A stretch of 64,000 bases of DNA. Source: Nocardioides sp. Arc9.136. Its GTDB lineage: Bacteria > Actinomycetota > Actinomycetes > Propionibacteriales > Nocardioidaceae. The stretch's first letter is position 1. Every line of letters begins with the position of its first letter. Made by a program: the position numbers and the translations under genes. The stretch lies in assembly GCF_030506255.1 (NCBI RefSeq), contig NZ_CP113431.1:2544001-2608000 (forward strand), read 5' to 3'. Below are positions 18,630 through 26,603 of this stretch, in pieces. The notes beneath the pieces were generated by a model, which made no database searches, was not told the DNA's origin, and was given only the letters and a program-made list of their open reading frames with translations.

Positions 18630-20618
18630 TCAGACCTGGGTCCGCCCGGCGACGGCCTCCCGGACACGGGCGATGGCCTCCTCGACCGGCACACCGTTGT
18701 CCTGGCGGCCGTCGCGGTAGCGGAAGGAGACCGCACCCGCGGCGAGGTCGTCGTCGCCGGCGATCATCATGAACGGCACCTTCTGCAGCTGGGCGTTGCG
18801 GATCTTCTTCTGCATCCGGTCGGTGGAGTCGTCGACCTCCACGCGCAGCCCCTCGGTCCGCATCCTCTTGGCGACGTCCCAGAGGTAGTCCTCGTGGCGC
18901 TCGGCGATCGGGATCGCCTGCACCTGGACCGGGGCGAGCCACGGGGGGAAGGCGCCGGCGTAGTGCTCGACCAGCACGCCGAGGAACCGCTCGATCGACC
19001 CGAACTTGGCCGAGTGGATCATCACCGGCTCCTGGCGGGTGCCGTCGGCGGCCTGGTACTCCAGCCCGAAGCGGTGCGGCTGGTTGAAGTCGTACTGGAT
19101 GGTCGACATCTGCCAGGTCCGGCCGATCGCGTCGCGCGCCTGCACCGACACCTTGGGGCCGTAGAACGCCGCGCCGCCCGGGTCGGGGACGAGCTCGAGC
19201 CCGGACTGCTCGCAGACGTCGCGCAGCACCGCCGTCGCGACCTCCCACTGCTCGTCGGAGCCGATGAACTTGTCGGGCTTGGAGTCGTCGCGCGTCGACA
19301 TCTCCAGGTAGAAGTCGTCGAGGCCGAAGTCGCGCAGGAGGCCGAGCACGAAGTCGAGCAGGTGCTTGATCTCGCCGGGCGCCTGCTCGGGGGTGACGTA
19401 GGAGTGCGAGTCGTCCTGCGCGAACCCGCGGACCCGGGTCAGTCCGTGCACGACGCCGGACTTCTCGTAGCGGTAGACGTGGCCGAACTCGAAGAGCCGC
19501 AGCGGCAGCTCGCGGTAGGAGCGGCCGCGCGAGGAGTAGATGAGGTTGTGCATCGGGCAGTTCATCGCCTTCAGCTGGTACTTCGCGCCTTCGAGCTCCA
19601 TCGGCGGGAACATCGTGTCGGCGTAGTACGGCAGGTGCCCCGAGGTGTGGAACAGCCCGTCCTTGCTGATGTGCGGCGTGCCGACGTACTCGAAGCCCTC
19701 CTCGATGTGCCGGCGGCGGACGTAGTCCTCCATCTCCCGCTTGATCACGCCACCGCGCGGGTGGAAGACCGGCAGGCCGGAGCCGAGCTCGTCGGGGAAG
19801 CTGAACAGGTCGAGGTCGCGCCCGAGCTTGCGGTGGTCGCGGCGCTCGGCCTCCTCGAGGCGGTGGAGGTACGCCTCGAGGTCCTCCTTGGAGGGCCAGG
19901 CGGTGCCGTACACGCGCTGGAGCTGCTTGTTCTTCTCGTCGCCGCGCCAGTACGCCGCGGCCGTGCGCATCAGCTTGAACGCCGGGATCCGCTTGGTGGT
20001 CGGCAGGTGCGGGCCGCGGCACAGGTCGCTCCAGGCGACGTCGCCGTTGCGGCGGATGTTGTCGTAGATCGTCAGCTCGCCCGCGCCGACCTCGACGCTC
20101 GCGCCCTCGGCGGCGTCCTCGGACTTCCCGGAGCCCTTCAGCCCGATCAGCTCGATCTTGTACGGCTCGTCGGCCAGCTCGTTGATCGCGTCGGCGTCGG
20201 TGGTGACGCGGCGGGAGAACTTCTGGCCCTCCTTGATGATCTTGCGCATCCGCGACTCGATCTTCTCGAGGTCCTCGGGCACGAACGGCGTCTCGACGTC
20301 GAAGTCGTAGTAGAAGCCGTCGGTGACCGGCGGGCCGATGCCGAGCTTGGCGTCCGGGAACAGCTCCTGGACGGCCTGCGCCATCACGTGCGCGGTGGAG
20401 TGGCGCAGCACGTCGAGGCCGTCGGGGCTGTCGATCGCCACGCCCTCGACCTCGTCGCCGTCGGCGAGCTCGTGGGAGAGGTCGCGCAGCTCCCCGTTGA
20501 CCCGGGCCGCGATGACCGCGGGGTCCTCGGCGAAGAGCTCCCAGGCCTTGGTGCCCGTCGTGGTCGTCCGGTCCTGGCGCGCATCGGCGTGGACGAGGAC
20601 GACTCTCATGTCGGACAC
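18630..20618 (-). CDS. thrS: Threonyl-tRNA synthetase
   Basis: Charges tRNA-Thr. The 662 residues include a short N-terminal domain, the editing domain ([11 protein letters not shown] near residue 73, YYDFDV, and the RGPHLP region), the class II core with motif 2 [13 protein letters not shown] and [15 protein letters not shown], motif 3 [17 protein letters not shown], and the anticodon domain. The GTG at 20618 has AGGAGAG 3-5 nt upstream; an ATG three codons later is the alternative. The thrS-HIT-PIPS neighbourhood is conserved, here broken by the diiron oxygenase cassette. No T-box is visible upstream. Confidence 0.97.
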   Translation of the reverse strand: MSDMRVVLVHADARQDRTTTTGTKAWELFAEDPAVIAARVNGELRDLSHELADGDEVEGVAIDSPDGLDVLRHSTAHVMAQAVQELFPDAKLGIGPPVTDGFYYDFDVETPFVPEDLEKIESRMRKIIKEGQKFSRRVTTDADAINELADEPYKIELIGLKGSGKSEDAAEGASVEVGAGELTIYDNIRRNGDVAWSDLCRGPHLPTTKRIPAFKLMRTAAAYWRGDEKNKQLQRVYGTAWPSKEDLEAYLHRLEEAERRDHRKLGRDLDLFSFPDELGSGLPVFHPRGGVIKREMEDYVRRRHIEEGFEYVGTPHISKDGLFHTSGHLPYYADTMFPPMELEGAKYQLKAMNCPMHNLIYSSRGRSYRELPLRLFEFGHVYRYEKSGVVHGLTRVRGFAQDDSHSYVTPEQAPGEIKHLLDFVLGLLRDFGLDDFYLEMSTRDDSKPDKFIGSDEQWEVATAVLRDVCEQSGLELVPDPGGAAFYGPKVSVQARDAIGRTWQMSTIQYDFNQPHRFGLEYQAADGTRQEPVMIHSAKFGSIERFLGVLVEHYAGAFPPWLAPVQVQAIPIAERHEDYLWDVAKRMRTEGLRVEVDDSTDRMQKKIRNAQLQKVPFMMIAGDDDLAAGAVSFRYRDGRQDNGVPVEEAIARVREAVAGRTQV

Positions 20619-20754
20619 AGTCTCTCCTGGAGGGTTGAGGTGGTCCCGGCCGTGCGGCCGGACCGCCCGATGCTATCGAGCGCTCCCCCGGCGGCTCGCG
20701 CGGATATCGCGCGACCGCAGGCACCTCCCGCGCCGCGGTGCGAGGATCGGGACC

Positions 20755-21294
20755 GTGACCGACGCGCCCGACGGGCTCCTGCTCGAGACCGACCGTCTGC
20801 GGGTCCGGCCCTGGCGCCACGAGGAGGCGCCCCGGCTGCTCGACGTCCTGAGCCGGGTCGAGGTGGTCCGCTGGCTCGGCGACGGGCCGCCGCAGCCGAT
20901 GCGGGACCTCGCGGAGGCCCACGCCCGGATCGACCGGTACGTCGAGCGGTCGGCCACCCCTCCGCTCGGGATGTGGGCGGTCGAGGTCCGGTCCACGGGC
21001 ACCGTGGCCGGGACGGTGCTGCTGCTGACGCTGCCGGGCGCCGAGGCCGGCGAGGTCGAGATCGGCTGGCACCTGCACCCCGACTCATGGGGCCGCGGCT
21101 ACGCCAGCGAGGCAGCGCGGGCCCTGCTCGACCACGCCTTCGCCCACGGGCTGCCCGAGGTGCTCGCGGTGACCGACCTGGACAACGTCCGCTCCCAGGC
21201 GGTCATGGCGCGGGTCGGCCTCGCCGACCGCGGGGTGGTGGAGAAGTGGTACGCCGGACCGTCCCGGTTGTACGGAGTCACCGCGGACGAATAG
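20755..21294 (+). CDS. GNAT acetyltransferase, RimJ/RimL type
   Basis: Predicted acetyl-CoA-dependent N-acetyltransferase of 179 residues. It opens with LLLETDRLRVRPWRHEEAPRLL, seen in RimJ/RimL-like enzymes, has the central EIGWHLHPDSWGRGYASEA acetyl-CoA-binding segment (as EIGWHLHPDSWGRGYASEAA), and ends VTDLDNVRSQAVMARVGL. The GTG start is 7 nt after GAGGAT, so a leaderless message is plausible. It diverges from thrS across 136 bp. The acceptor is unknown. Confidence 0.87.
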   Translation: MTDAPDGLLLETDRLRVRPWRHEEAPRLLDVLSRVEVVRWLGDGPPQPMRDLAEAHARIDRYVERSATPPLGMWAVEVRSTGTVAGTVLLLTLPGAEAGEVEIGWHLHPDSWGRGYASEAARALLDHAFAHGLPEVLAVTDLDNVRSQAVMARVGLADRGVVEKWYAGPSRLYGVTADE

Positions 21295-21372
21295 CGCGCC
21301 CGGACCGCCTCGTCCGCCCCGTGAGGCTCCGGTCTCATCGAGCCGAGGCGGGCCGGCTCCGCGGTGCTCCGC

Positions 21373-22440
21373 TCAGCCGATTGACAGCGGAGTCGCGAGC
21401 TGGTTGGTCGTGCCGGCCGGGAGCCCGACGACGGCGGGCGTCGTCGATTGCATCTTCACGCCCAGGCGCGTGCCCACGCTGGAGCCGCAGGCGGGGTTGT
21501 CGATGGACTCCGAGGCGAACGACACCGCCGGCGCAGCACCCGCGGCGGTGGGGTCCGGGATGCCCAGCGTTCCCGGCGTCCCCAGGTACACCAGCGTCTT
21601 GCCGAAGACCGGGATGCCGCTGCTGGAGTTGAGGTACGGCGTGCCGGTGCACCCCGCCCCGGTGTAGTAGGTCTGCGAGGTCGGGATGGTCCCGTCCCAG
21701 CGAGCGGTGAGCATGTAGCCGGTCGAGGTCAGGATGGTGAAGGAGCTCCGGTCGGTGGAGAGCACCTCGCCGAGCGTTCGCCCCTGACCGTCGATCACCG
21801 CGAACCCGCCGCCCACGCCGGCGGGACCCTGCGGCCCCGCGTCGCCCTTCGGGCCCTGCGGGCCGGTCTCGCCCTTCGGCCCCTGCCCGCCGGCCGCGCC
21901 GGTCTCGCCCTTCGGCCCGGCCGGGCCCTGCGCGCCGTCCTCACCGTCGACGCCGTCGACGCCCGGCAGCCCCTGCGGTCCCGTTGCGCCGGTCAGGCCC
22001 GTGAGTCCGATCGGTCCGGTGAGCCCGATCGGGCCCTGCGGCCCCGTCTCGCCCTTCTCCCCCGCCGGGCCCGCGACACCGGTCCTGCCCTGCGCGCCGG
22101 TGACCCCCGCCGGTCCCGCGGGACCCATCGGGCCGACAGCTCCCGGAGCGCCGTCCTCGCCGTCCACCCCGTCGACGCCGGGCAGGCCGTCCTCGCCCGG
22201 CTCGCCCTCCTGGTTCCAGGAGATGCGGCGCTCGCGCTTGGACCAAGCGGCGTTGACGCGGCAAGGCGCGTCGTTGGTCTCGATGCGCAGGTTGCCGGTG
22301 GCGACGGCGTAGCAGCCGTCGATGGTCTTCGCGGACGCCTTCTGACCGGTGGTGGCGTAGGCGCCACCGACAGCTGCGGTGAGTGCGACAGCGGCGACCG
22401 CGACGCCGGCGGCGCGCGAGCGGTTGATGCGAGAGAACAC
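21373..22440 (-). CDS. Exported protein with a collagen-like triple-helix region
   Basis: A 355-residue protein with a likely signal sequence (basic MFSRINRSRAAG then AVAAVALTAAVGGAYA). A short Cys-containing domain follows (DGCYAVATGNLRI to CRVNAAWSKRERR), then 43 unbroken Gly-X-Y triplets from about residue 79 to 207. The triplets are rich in Pro at X and in charged EKGETG and PKGETG units. The C-terminal part (from about 208) has a predicted beta domain with two Cys. Two blocks repeat the same 18-residue GVDGVDGEDGA-type run. It has a GTG start with AAAGG 7 nt upstream. The role is unknown; homologous repeats form stable bacterial triple helices on cell surfaces. Confidence 0.88.
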   Translation of the reverse strand: MFSRINRSRAAGVAVAAVALTAAVGGAYATTGQKASAKTIDGCYAVATGNLRIETNDAPCRVNAAWSKRERRISWNQEGEPGEDGLPGVDGVDGEDGAPGAVGPMGPAGPAGVTGAQGRTGVAGPAGEKGETGPQGPIGLTGPIGLTGLTGATGPQGLPGVDGVDGEDGAQGPAGPKGETGAAGGQGPKGETGPQGPKGDAGPQGPAGVGGGFAVIDGQGRTLGEVLSTDRSSFTILTSTGYMLTARWDGTIPTSQTYYTGAGCTGTPYLNSSSGIPVFGKTLVYLGTPGTLGIPDPTAAGAAPAVSFASESIDNPACGSSVGTRLGVKMQSTTPAVVGLPAGTTNQLATPLSIG

Positions 22441-22547
22441 GAAGGGCCTTTCAGTCAGACGAGTACGACGACCGAGCGTCCCATCCCGAGGAGTGAGCCC
22501 GCAGCCGAACGCACGGCGCAGCAGACGGAGACCGTCGTGAAGACGAC

Positions 22548-22574
22548 GGCCCCGGACCTGTACGGTCCGGGGCC
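22548..22574 (-). terminator. Terminator after tRNA-Val(CAC)
   Basis: A perfect 11-bp stem (GGCCCCGGACC/GGTCCGGGGCC) with a 5-nt loop lies 10 bp past the tRNA 3' end, on the transcribed strand. It also separates the tRNA from the collagen-like gene. Confidence 0.8.
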
Positions 22575-22584
22575 GGTCTGGAGG

Positions 22585-22656
22585 TGGGCGATACTGGGTT
22601 CGAACCAGTGACCTCTTCGGTGTGAACGAAGCGCGCTACCACTGCGCCAATCGCCC
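22585..22656 (-). tRNA. tRNA-Val (anticodon CAC)
   Basis: A full cloverleaf is visible: acceptor GGGCGAT/ATCGCCC, D stem GCGC, anticodon stem CTTCG/CGAAG with loop TTCACAC, T stem ACTGG/CCAGT with TTCGAAC loop, discriminator A. The CCA end is not encoded (ACCT follows). It reads GUG codons. A promoter-like TACAGT (22683-22688) and TTGGGA (22708-22713), 19 bp apart, lie upstream. It differs from tRNA-Val(GAC) at 23913 in only four positions. Confidence 0.95.
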
Positions 22657-22750
22657 GTGCTGCACCCTGAGGTGCGGCCGAAACTGTAGCCCATGCCGGG
22701 TCGCCGGTCCCAACCGGCCACCGACACCGGCGGACGGGCGTTCGGACGCC

Positions 22751-23572
22751 TCAGCGGCCGAGGAGCTCCGGTTCGCGCCGGCGCCACACGCGCGCCGCCT
22801 CGGCGGTGACCGGGCCGGGAGCCGGGAGCTCGCGGTCGTCCCAGTGCGAGACGGCCTGCACGTCGCGGGTCGTGGAGACCAGGAAGACCTCGGTGGCGCG
22901 CTCGACCACGCCGATCGGCTCGTCGACCTCGCGCCCACCGCACCACTCCAGGACGAGGGCCCGGGTCACTCCGGCCAGGCAGCCGCTCGCGAGGGTGGGC
23001 GTCCGCAGCTCCCCGTCGACGACGTAGAAGACGTTCGAGCCGGTCCCCTCGCACAGGTGCCCGGCGAGGTTGGCGAACACCGCCTCGGTGGCGCCGCGGC
23101 GTCGCGCCTCGGCCAGCGCCACCACGTTCTCGGCGTACGACGTCGTCTTGAGGCCGGCGAGCGCGCCACGCTCGTTGCGGGGCCACGGGACGGTGGCGAC
23201 CCGGGTGGTCGGCGCGGCGGGTCCCATGGCGTCGGCCACCACGACCAAGGTGGGGTCGGCGTCGCCGCGGCCGGACCCGAGCGGGGCCGGTCCGCCGGTG
23301 AAGGTGATGCGGAGCCTGCCGAGCGGGAGGTGCTCGGCGGCGAGGACCGCGTCGACCCCGCGGCGCACGGCGTCGACGTCGACGGGCGGCAGCCCGAGGC
23401 CCGCTGCGCTCCGCTCGAGCCGCTCCAGGTGTCGGTCCAGGGCGAACGCGCGACCGTCGACGACCTTCACCGCCTCGAACACCCCGTCGCCCACGGTGAA
23501 ACCGTGGTCGGTCACCGGCACGGCCGGGGCAGTCGCGTCGGGGAGCAGGTGGCCGTCCATCCAGGCGTGCAT
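22751..23572 (-). CDS. pabC: Class IV aminotransferase, likely aminodeoxychorismate lyase
   Basis: PLP enzyme of 273 residues, most likely producing 4-aminobenzoate for folate. Fold-type IV signs are DHGFTVGDGVFEAVKV near the N-terminus, the PLP Lys in AGLKTTSYAENVVAL, EAVFANLAGHLCEGTGSNVFYV and the C-terminal FLVSTTRDVQAV. D-amino-acid or branched-chain aminotransferase activity is the alternative, since these families share motifs. TAGAGT lies 6 nt before the ATG, consistent with a leaderless start. It sits between two tRNA loci and has no pab or folate neighbour here. Confidence 0.82.
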   Translation of the reverse strand: MHAWMDGHLLPDATAPAVPVTDHGFTVGDGVFEAVKVVDGRAFALDRHLERLERSAAGLGLPPVDVDAVRRGVDAVLAAEHLPLGRLRITFTGGPAPLGSGRGDADPTLVVVADAMGPAAPTTRVATVPWPRNERGALAGLKTTSYAENVVALAEARRRGATEAVFANLAGHLCEGTGSNVFYVVDGELRTPTLASGCLAGVTRALVLEWCGGREVDEPIGVVERATEVFLVSTTRDVQAVSHWDDRELPAPGPVTAEAARVWRRREPELLGR

Positions 23573-23649
23573 GCAGCCACTCTAAGGAGGCCTCGTGGGC
23601 CCGTGGGGGCCTCCGAACGCCTGCGCGAAACGCCGGGGGGACCCCGATT

Positions 23650-23677
23650 TTGCGGCCCCCTGGCATTCGGCTAATGT
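23650..23677 (+). promoter_or_regulatory. Promoter of the Gly-Cys-Val tRNA cluster
   Basis: TTGCGG (23650-23655) and TAATGT (23672-23677) are 16 bp apart, about 33 bp before the first tRNA. This resembles a strong housekeeping-sigma promoter, in a locally AT-richer patch. Confidence 0.7.
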
Positions 23678-23709
23678 TCTTCTCGCACGCCGGCCCCGGC
23701 CGGAAGCAA

Positions 23710-23782
23710 GCGGACGTAGCTCAGTTGGTAGAGCGCAACCTTGCCAAGGTTGAGGTCGCGAGTTCGAGCCTCGTCGTCCGCT
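23710..23782 (+). tRNA. tRNA-Gly (anticodon GCC)
   Basis: Cloverleaf with acceptor GCGGACG/CGTCCGC, D arm GCTCAGTTGGTAGAGC, anticodon stem CAACC/GGTTG around loop TTGCCAA, and T arm GCGAGTTCGAGCCTCGT. Discriminator T; CCA is not encoded. First of three clustered tRNAs, an order (Gly-Cys-Val) common in actinobacteria. Confidence 0.95.
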
Positions 23783-23825
23783 CGCAAGGTCTTTCCACCG
23801 GGTCCTTCCATGGAAGGACCCGCAT

Positions 23826-23899
23826 GGTGGGTTGGCCGAGAGGCGAGGCAACGGACTGCAAATCCGTCTACACGGGTTCAAATCCCGTACCCACCTCCA
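23826..23899 (+). tRNA. tRNA-Cys (anticodon GCA)
   Basis: Acceptor GGTGGGT/ACCCACC, anticodon stem ACGGA/TCCGT with loop CTGCAAA, T arm CGGGTTCAAATCCCG, discriminator T followed by an encoded CCA. It lies 43 bp after tRNA-Gly and 13 bp before tRNA-Val. Confidence 0.95.
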
Positions 23900-23912
23900 C
23901 AACTCCATACTT

Positions 23913-23987
23913 GGGCGATTGGCGCAGTGGTAGCGCGCTTCCTTGACACGGAAGAGGTCACTGGTTCAAACCCAGTATCGCCCACCA
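23913..23987 (+). tRNA. tRNA-Val (anticodon GAC)
   Basis: Acceptor GGGCGAT/ATCGCCC, anticodon stem CTTCC/GGAAG with loop TTGACAC, T loop TTCAAAC, discriminator A and encoded CCA. It is almost identical to the CAC isoacceptor at 22585-22656, with a changed anticodon base and a compensated stem pair. Confidence 0.95.
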
Positions 23988-23992
23988 GTCCC

Positions 23993-24021
23993 GAACCCCC
24001 TGGCCCCCGGCCAGGGGGTTC
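23993..24021. terminator. Terminator after the tRNA cluster
   Basis: Perfect 13-bp stem GAACCCCCTGGCC/GGCCAGGGGGTTC with a 3-nt loop, 5 bp after the encoded CCA of tRNA-Val. The convergent histidine kinase gene ends at 24071, so the symmetric hairpin may end both transcripts. Confidence 0.88.
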
Positions 24022-24070
24022 GCTGGTTCTCCGGCCCTCCCCCTGGCCGGGGCCGAGCAGACGCGACCGG

Positions 24071-25783
24071 TCAGCCGGTGGTGCGTCGCATGGGGACCGC
24101 CCACCGCACGGTGGTGCCACGCCCGGGCGAGGAGGAGACCTCGCAGGAGCCGCCGAGCTCCTCGGCCCGCTGGCGCAGGTTGCGCAGGCCGCTCTCGCGC
24201 GTGTCGGCGGGCAGGCCACGGCCGTCGTCGGCGACGGTCAGCACGACCTCCCGCCCGGCCCGGACGTGCACCTCGACCGAGCGGGCGTCGGCGTGTCGGC
24301 TGGCGTTCGACAGCGCCTCCCCCAGGACGGCGAGCAGGTGCGGGGCGACCTCGGCCGGCACGAGCGTGCGGACCGGGCCCTCGAAGCTCAGCGCCGGGCG
24401 GAACTTCAGGGTCTGCGCGGCCCGGTCGACCAGGCGCGTCACCTCGGTCTGCAGGTCGGCGCGGGCATCGGTCGACCCGAGGGCGAAGATCGAGCGGCGG
24501 ATGTCCTTGATGGTGGCGTCGAGCTCGTCGACCGCCTCCTCGAGCCGGGCCGCCAGCTCGGGCTGCTGCAGCTGGCGCGCCGTCCCCTGCAGGCCGAGCC
24601 CGACGGCGAAGAGCCGCTGGATGACCAGGTCGTGCAGGTCGCGGCCGATCCGGTCGCGGTCCTCGAAGACCACCAGGCGCTGCTGGTCCGCGCGGGCGGC
24701 GGCGACCTGGAGGGCGAGGGCCGCCTGCTCGGCGAAGGCCGTGGGGGCAGCCAGGTCGAGCTCGCGGTGCAGGTGGGCGCGCTCCGGTGACCACGCCAGG
24801 ACGAGGACGCCGTGGACCTCCTCACTCGCACGGACCGGCACCGTCACCGCCGGACCCAGCTCGAGCCACCCCGCACCGGTGAACCCCGCCTCGCCCACGT
24901 CCGGCACCGACGACGCCGCGTCGGCCGGCGGGTGCGCCGCGGCACGGGCGGGCACGGTGGGGCTCGGGACGTCGGGTGCCCGGCCCGAGGCCGCGACCAC
25001 CACCGGGGCGTCCTCCGGTCCCGCGACCACCCAGACCAGGTCCGCGTCGGCGGCCTCGCGGGCCAGCGCGGCCACCGCACGCAGGGCGTCGGACTCCACC
25101 TCGTCGGCCGGCACGCCGTGCGGGTCGGCGCCGGCGAGGAGGCCGGTGACCTCCGCGGTGGCGGCCAGCCAGCGCTGCCGCACCGCGGCCTCGTGGTAGA
25201 GCCGGGCGTTCTCGATCGCGACACCCGCGGCGGCCGCGAGGGCGACGACCACCTCCTCGTCGGTGGCGGTGAAGTCGACCCCGCCCTCCTTCTCGGTCAG
25301 GTAGAGGTTGCCGAAGACGCGGTCCCGGATCCGGACCGGGACACCGAGGAACGAGCTCATCGGGGGGTGCCCGGGCGGGAAGCCGTACGACGCCGGGTGG
25401 GCCGCGATGTCGTGCAGCCGCAGCGGCTCGGGACGGTCGATGATCAGGCCGAGGATGCCGTGGCCGCGTGGGAGGTCGCCGATGACGTGGACGACCTCGG
25501 TCTCCATGCCGTGGTGCACGAAGGTGCTCAGCGGGCGGTTCGGCCCGCCCCCGATGACGCCCAGCGCGGCGTACTGCGCCCCGACCAGACGGCTCGCGAC
25601 CTCGACGATCCGCGACAGCACGCCGTCGAGGGAGAGGTCGGCCGCCATCGTGACGACCGCGTCGAGCAGCAGCCGCAACCGGTCCTGCTCGTCGATCGCG
25701 CCGCGCACCCGGTCCAGCACCTCTCGCAGCAGGTCGTCGAACGCCGCGGAACCGAGGTCGGAGGGATCGCGGTCCACGGTCAT
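24071..25783 (-). CDS. DevS/DosS-like sensor histidine kinase with two GAF domains
   Basis: Cytoplasmic sensor of 570 residues. GAF-A (about 50-205) closely resembles mycobacterial DosS, including PLRLHDIAAHPASYGFPPGHPP, read here as LHDIAAHPASYGFPP, and FLGVPVRIRDRVFGNLYLTEK. This is the region that carries haem in DosS, so O2, NO or CO sensing is likely. GAF-B (about 220-365) is followed by the phospho-acceptor helix DRIGRDLHDLVIQRLFAVGL and an ATPase domain (ALSNASRHADA, DDGRGLP, SGLRNLRQRAEELGG). The partner regulator starts 30 bp upstream on the same strand. Confidence 0.92.
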   Translation of the reverse strand: MTVDRDPSDLGSAAFDDLLREVLDRVRGAIDEQDRLRLLLDAVVTMAADLSLDGVLSRIVEVASRLVGAQYAALGVIGGGPNRPLSTFVHHGMETEVVHVIGDLPRGHGILGLIIDRPEPLRLHDIAAHPASYGFPPGHPPMSSFLGVPVRIRDRVFGNLYLTEKEGGVDFTATDEEVVVALAAAAGVAIENARLYHEAAVRQRWLAATAEVTGLLAGADPHGVPADEVESDALRAVAALAREAADADLVWVVAGPEDAPVVVAASGRAPDVPSPTVPARAAAHPPADAASSVPDVGEAGFTGAGWLELGPAVTVPVRASEEVHGVLVLAWSPERAHLHRELDLAAPTAFAEQAALALQVAAARADQQRLVVFEDRDRIGRDLHDLVIQRLFAVGLGLQGTARQLQQPELAARLEEAVDELDATIKDIRRSIFALGSTDARADLQTEVTRLVDRAAQTLKFRPALSFEGPVRTLVPAEVAPHLLAVLGEALSNASRHADARSVEVHVRAGREVVLTVADDGRGLPADTRESGLRNLRQRAEELGGSCEVSSSPGRGTTVRWAVPMRRTTG

Positions 25784-25813
25784 GGCCGCACCGTACCGCT
25801 GCTGCCGCCGCTG

Positions 25814-26464
25814 CTACCGCCGCTGCTTGGTGGCGTAGATCGCCGCCTGCGTGCGGCTCTCGAGCCCGAGCTTGGCCAGCAGCGAGGAGACGTAGTTCTT
25901 CACCGTCTTCTCGGCGAGGAACATCCGCTCGCCGATCTGGCGGTTGGTCAGCCCCTCGGCGATGAGGGCGAGGATCTTCTGCTCCTGCCCGGTCAGCCCG
26001 TCGTGGCCCTCGTCGGTGGGCGGGCCGGAGCGCAGCCGGTCGAGCACCTGCGCGGTCACCGCCGGGTCCAGCATCGACTTGCCCTCCGCGACGCGGCGGA
26101 CGGTCTCGAGCAGGTCCGCGCCGCGCACCTGCTTGAGGACGTAGCCGGCCGCGCCGGCCATGATCGCGGCGAAGAGCGCGTCGTCGTCGTCGTACGAGGT
26201 CAGCACGAGCGCGCGGATGGAGGGGTCGACCGAGCGGACCTCCCGGCACACGTCGATGCCCGACCCGTCCGGGAGCCGGCCGTCGAGGATGGCGACGTCC
26301 GGGCGCAGCGCCGGGATCCGCCGGGTGGCCTCCTCGGCCAGGCCGGACTCCCCCACCACCTCGATGTCGCCCTCGCTCTCGAGCAGCTCGCGGATGCCGC
26401 GGCGGACGATCTCGTGGTCGTCGAGCAGGTACACCCGGATCTTCGTGGAGGTCTCCTCGGCCAT
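25814..26464 (-). CDS. DevR/DosR-like response regulator (NarL/FixJ family)
   Basis: Two-domain regulator of 216 residues. The receiver has YLLDDHEIVRRGI, phospho-acceptor Asp in VAILDGRLPDGSG, conserved Thr/Ser in VLTSYDDD and Lys in YVLKQVRG. The LuxR-type output domain reads LTGQEQKILALIAEGLTNRQIGERMFLAEKTVKNYVSSLLAKLG; the KTVKNYVS recognition helix is DosR-like. TAGGTT lies 6 nt before the ATG. DosR-box-like palindromes 40-81 bp upstream, shared with the divergent nitroreductase gene, suggest autoregulation. It probably controls the low-oxygen genes that follow. Confidence 0.93.
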   Translation of the reverse strand: MAEETSTKIRVYLLDDHEIVRRGIRELLESEGDIEVVGESGLAEEATRRIPALRPDVAILDGRLPDGSGIDVCREVRSVDPSIRALVLTSYDDDDALFAAIMAGAAGYVLKQVRGADLLETVRRVAEGKSMLDPAVTAQVLDRLRSGPPTDEGHDGLTGQEQKILALIAEGLTNRQIGERMFLAEKTVKNYVSSLLAKLGLESRTQAAIYATKQRR

Positions 26465-26503
26465 GGACCGAACCTAACGCCAACAGGCCGGGTCGGCGCC
26501 GCC

Positions 26504-26523
26504 CACGGGCTCTTGGGCCCCGG
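26504..26523. promoter_or_regulatory. Weak DosR-box-like site
   Basis: The 20 bp centred on GGGCTCTTGGGCCC keep the GGG and CCC ends of the DosR palindrome but differ inside. Its centre is 22 bp, two helical turns, from the strong box at 26526, as expected for a cooperative pair between the devR-like and acg-like genes. Confidence 0.45.
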
Positions 26524-26525
26524 AC

Positions 26526-26545
26526 GTCGGGACCTTGGTCCCTGC
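26526..26545. promoter_or_regulatory. DosR-box-like palindrome between devR-like and acg-like genes
   Basis: GTCGGGACCTTGGTCCCTGC contains GGGACC-TT-GGTCCC, close to the mycobacterial DosR box TTSGGGACTWWAGTCCCSAA. It lies in the 139-bp divergent intergenic region, so one bound dimer pair could serve both genes. Confidence 0.8.
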
Positions 26546-26603
26546 CCCCGCGCCTCCGCAGCGCGCACGCTGGTGGGACCGCCCGTCGTCGAGGAGCCCA
26601 TCC

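Noticed and set aside
20619..20754. T-box riboswitch before thrS
   Set aside because: No specifier stem or T-box sequence (TGGNACCGCG) is visible; the 136-bp gap has only a short GC hairpin and a good ribosome site.
23821..24219. Protein-coding frames across the tRNA cluster
   Set aside because: These frames overlap three complete cloverleaf tRNAs and have no recognisable domain.
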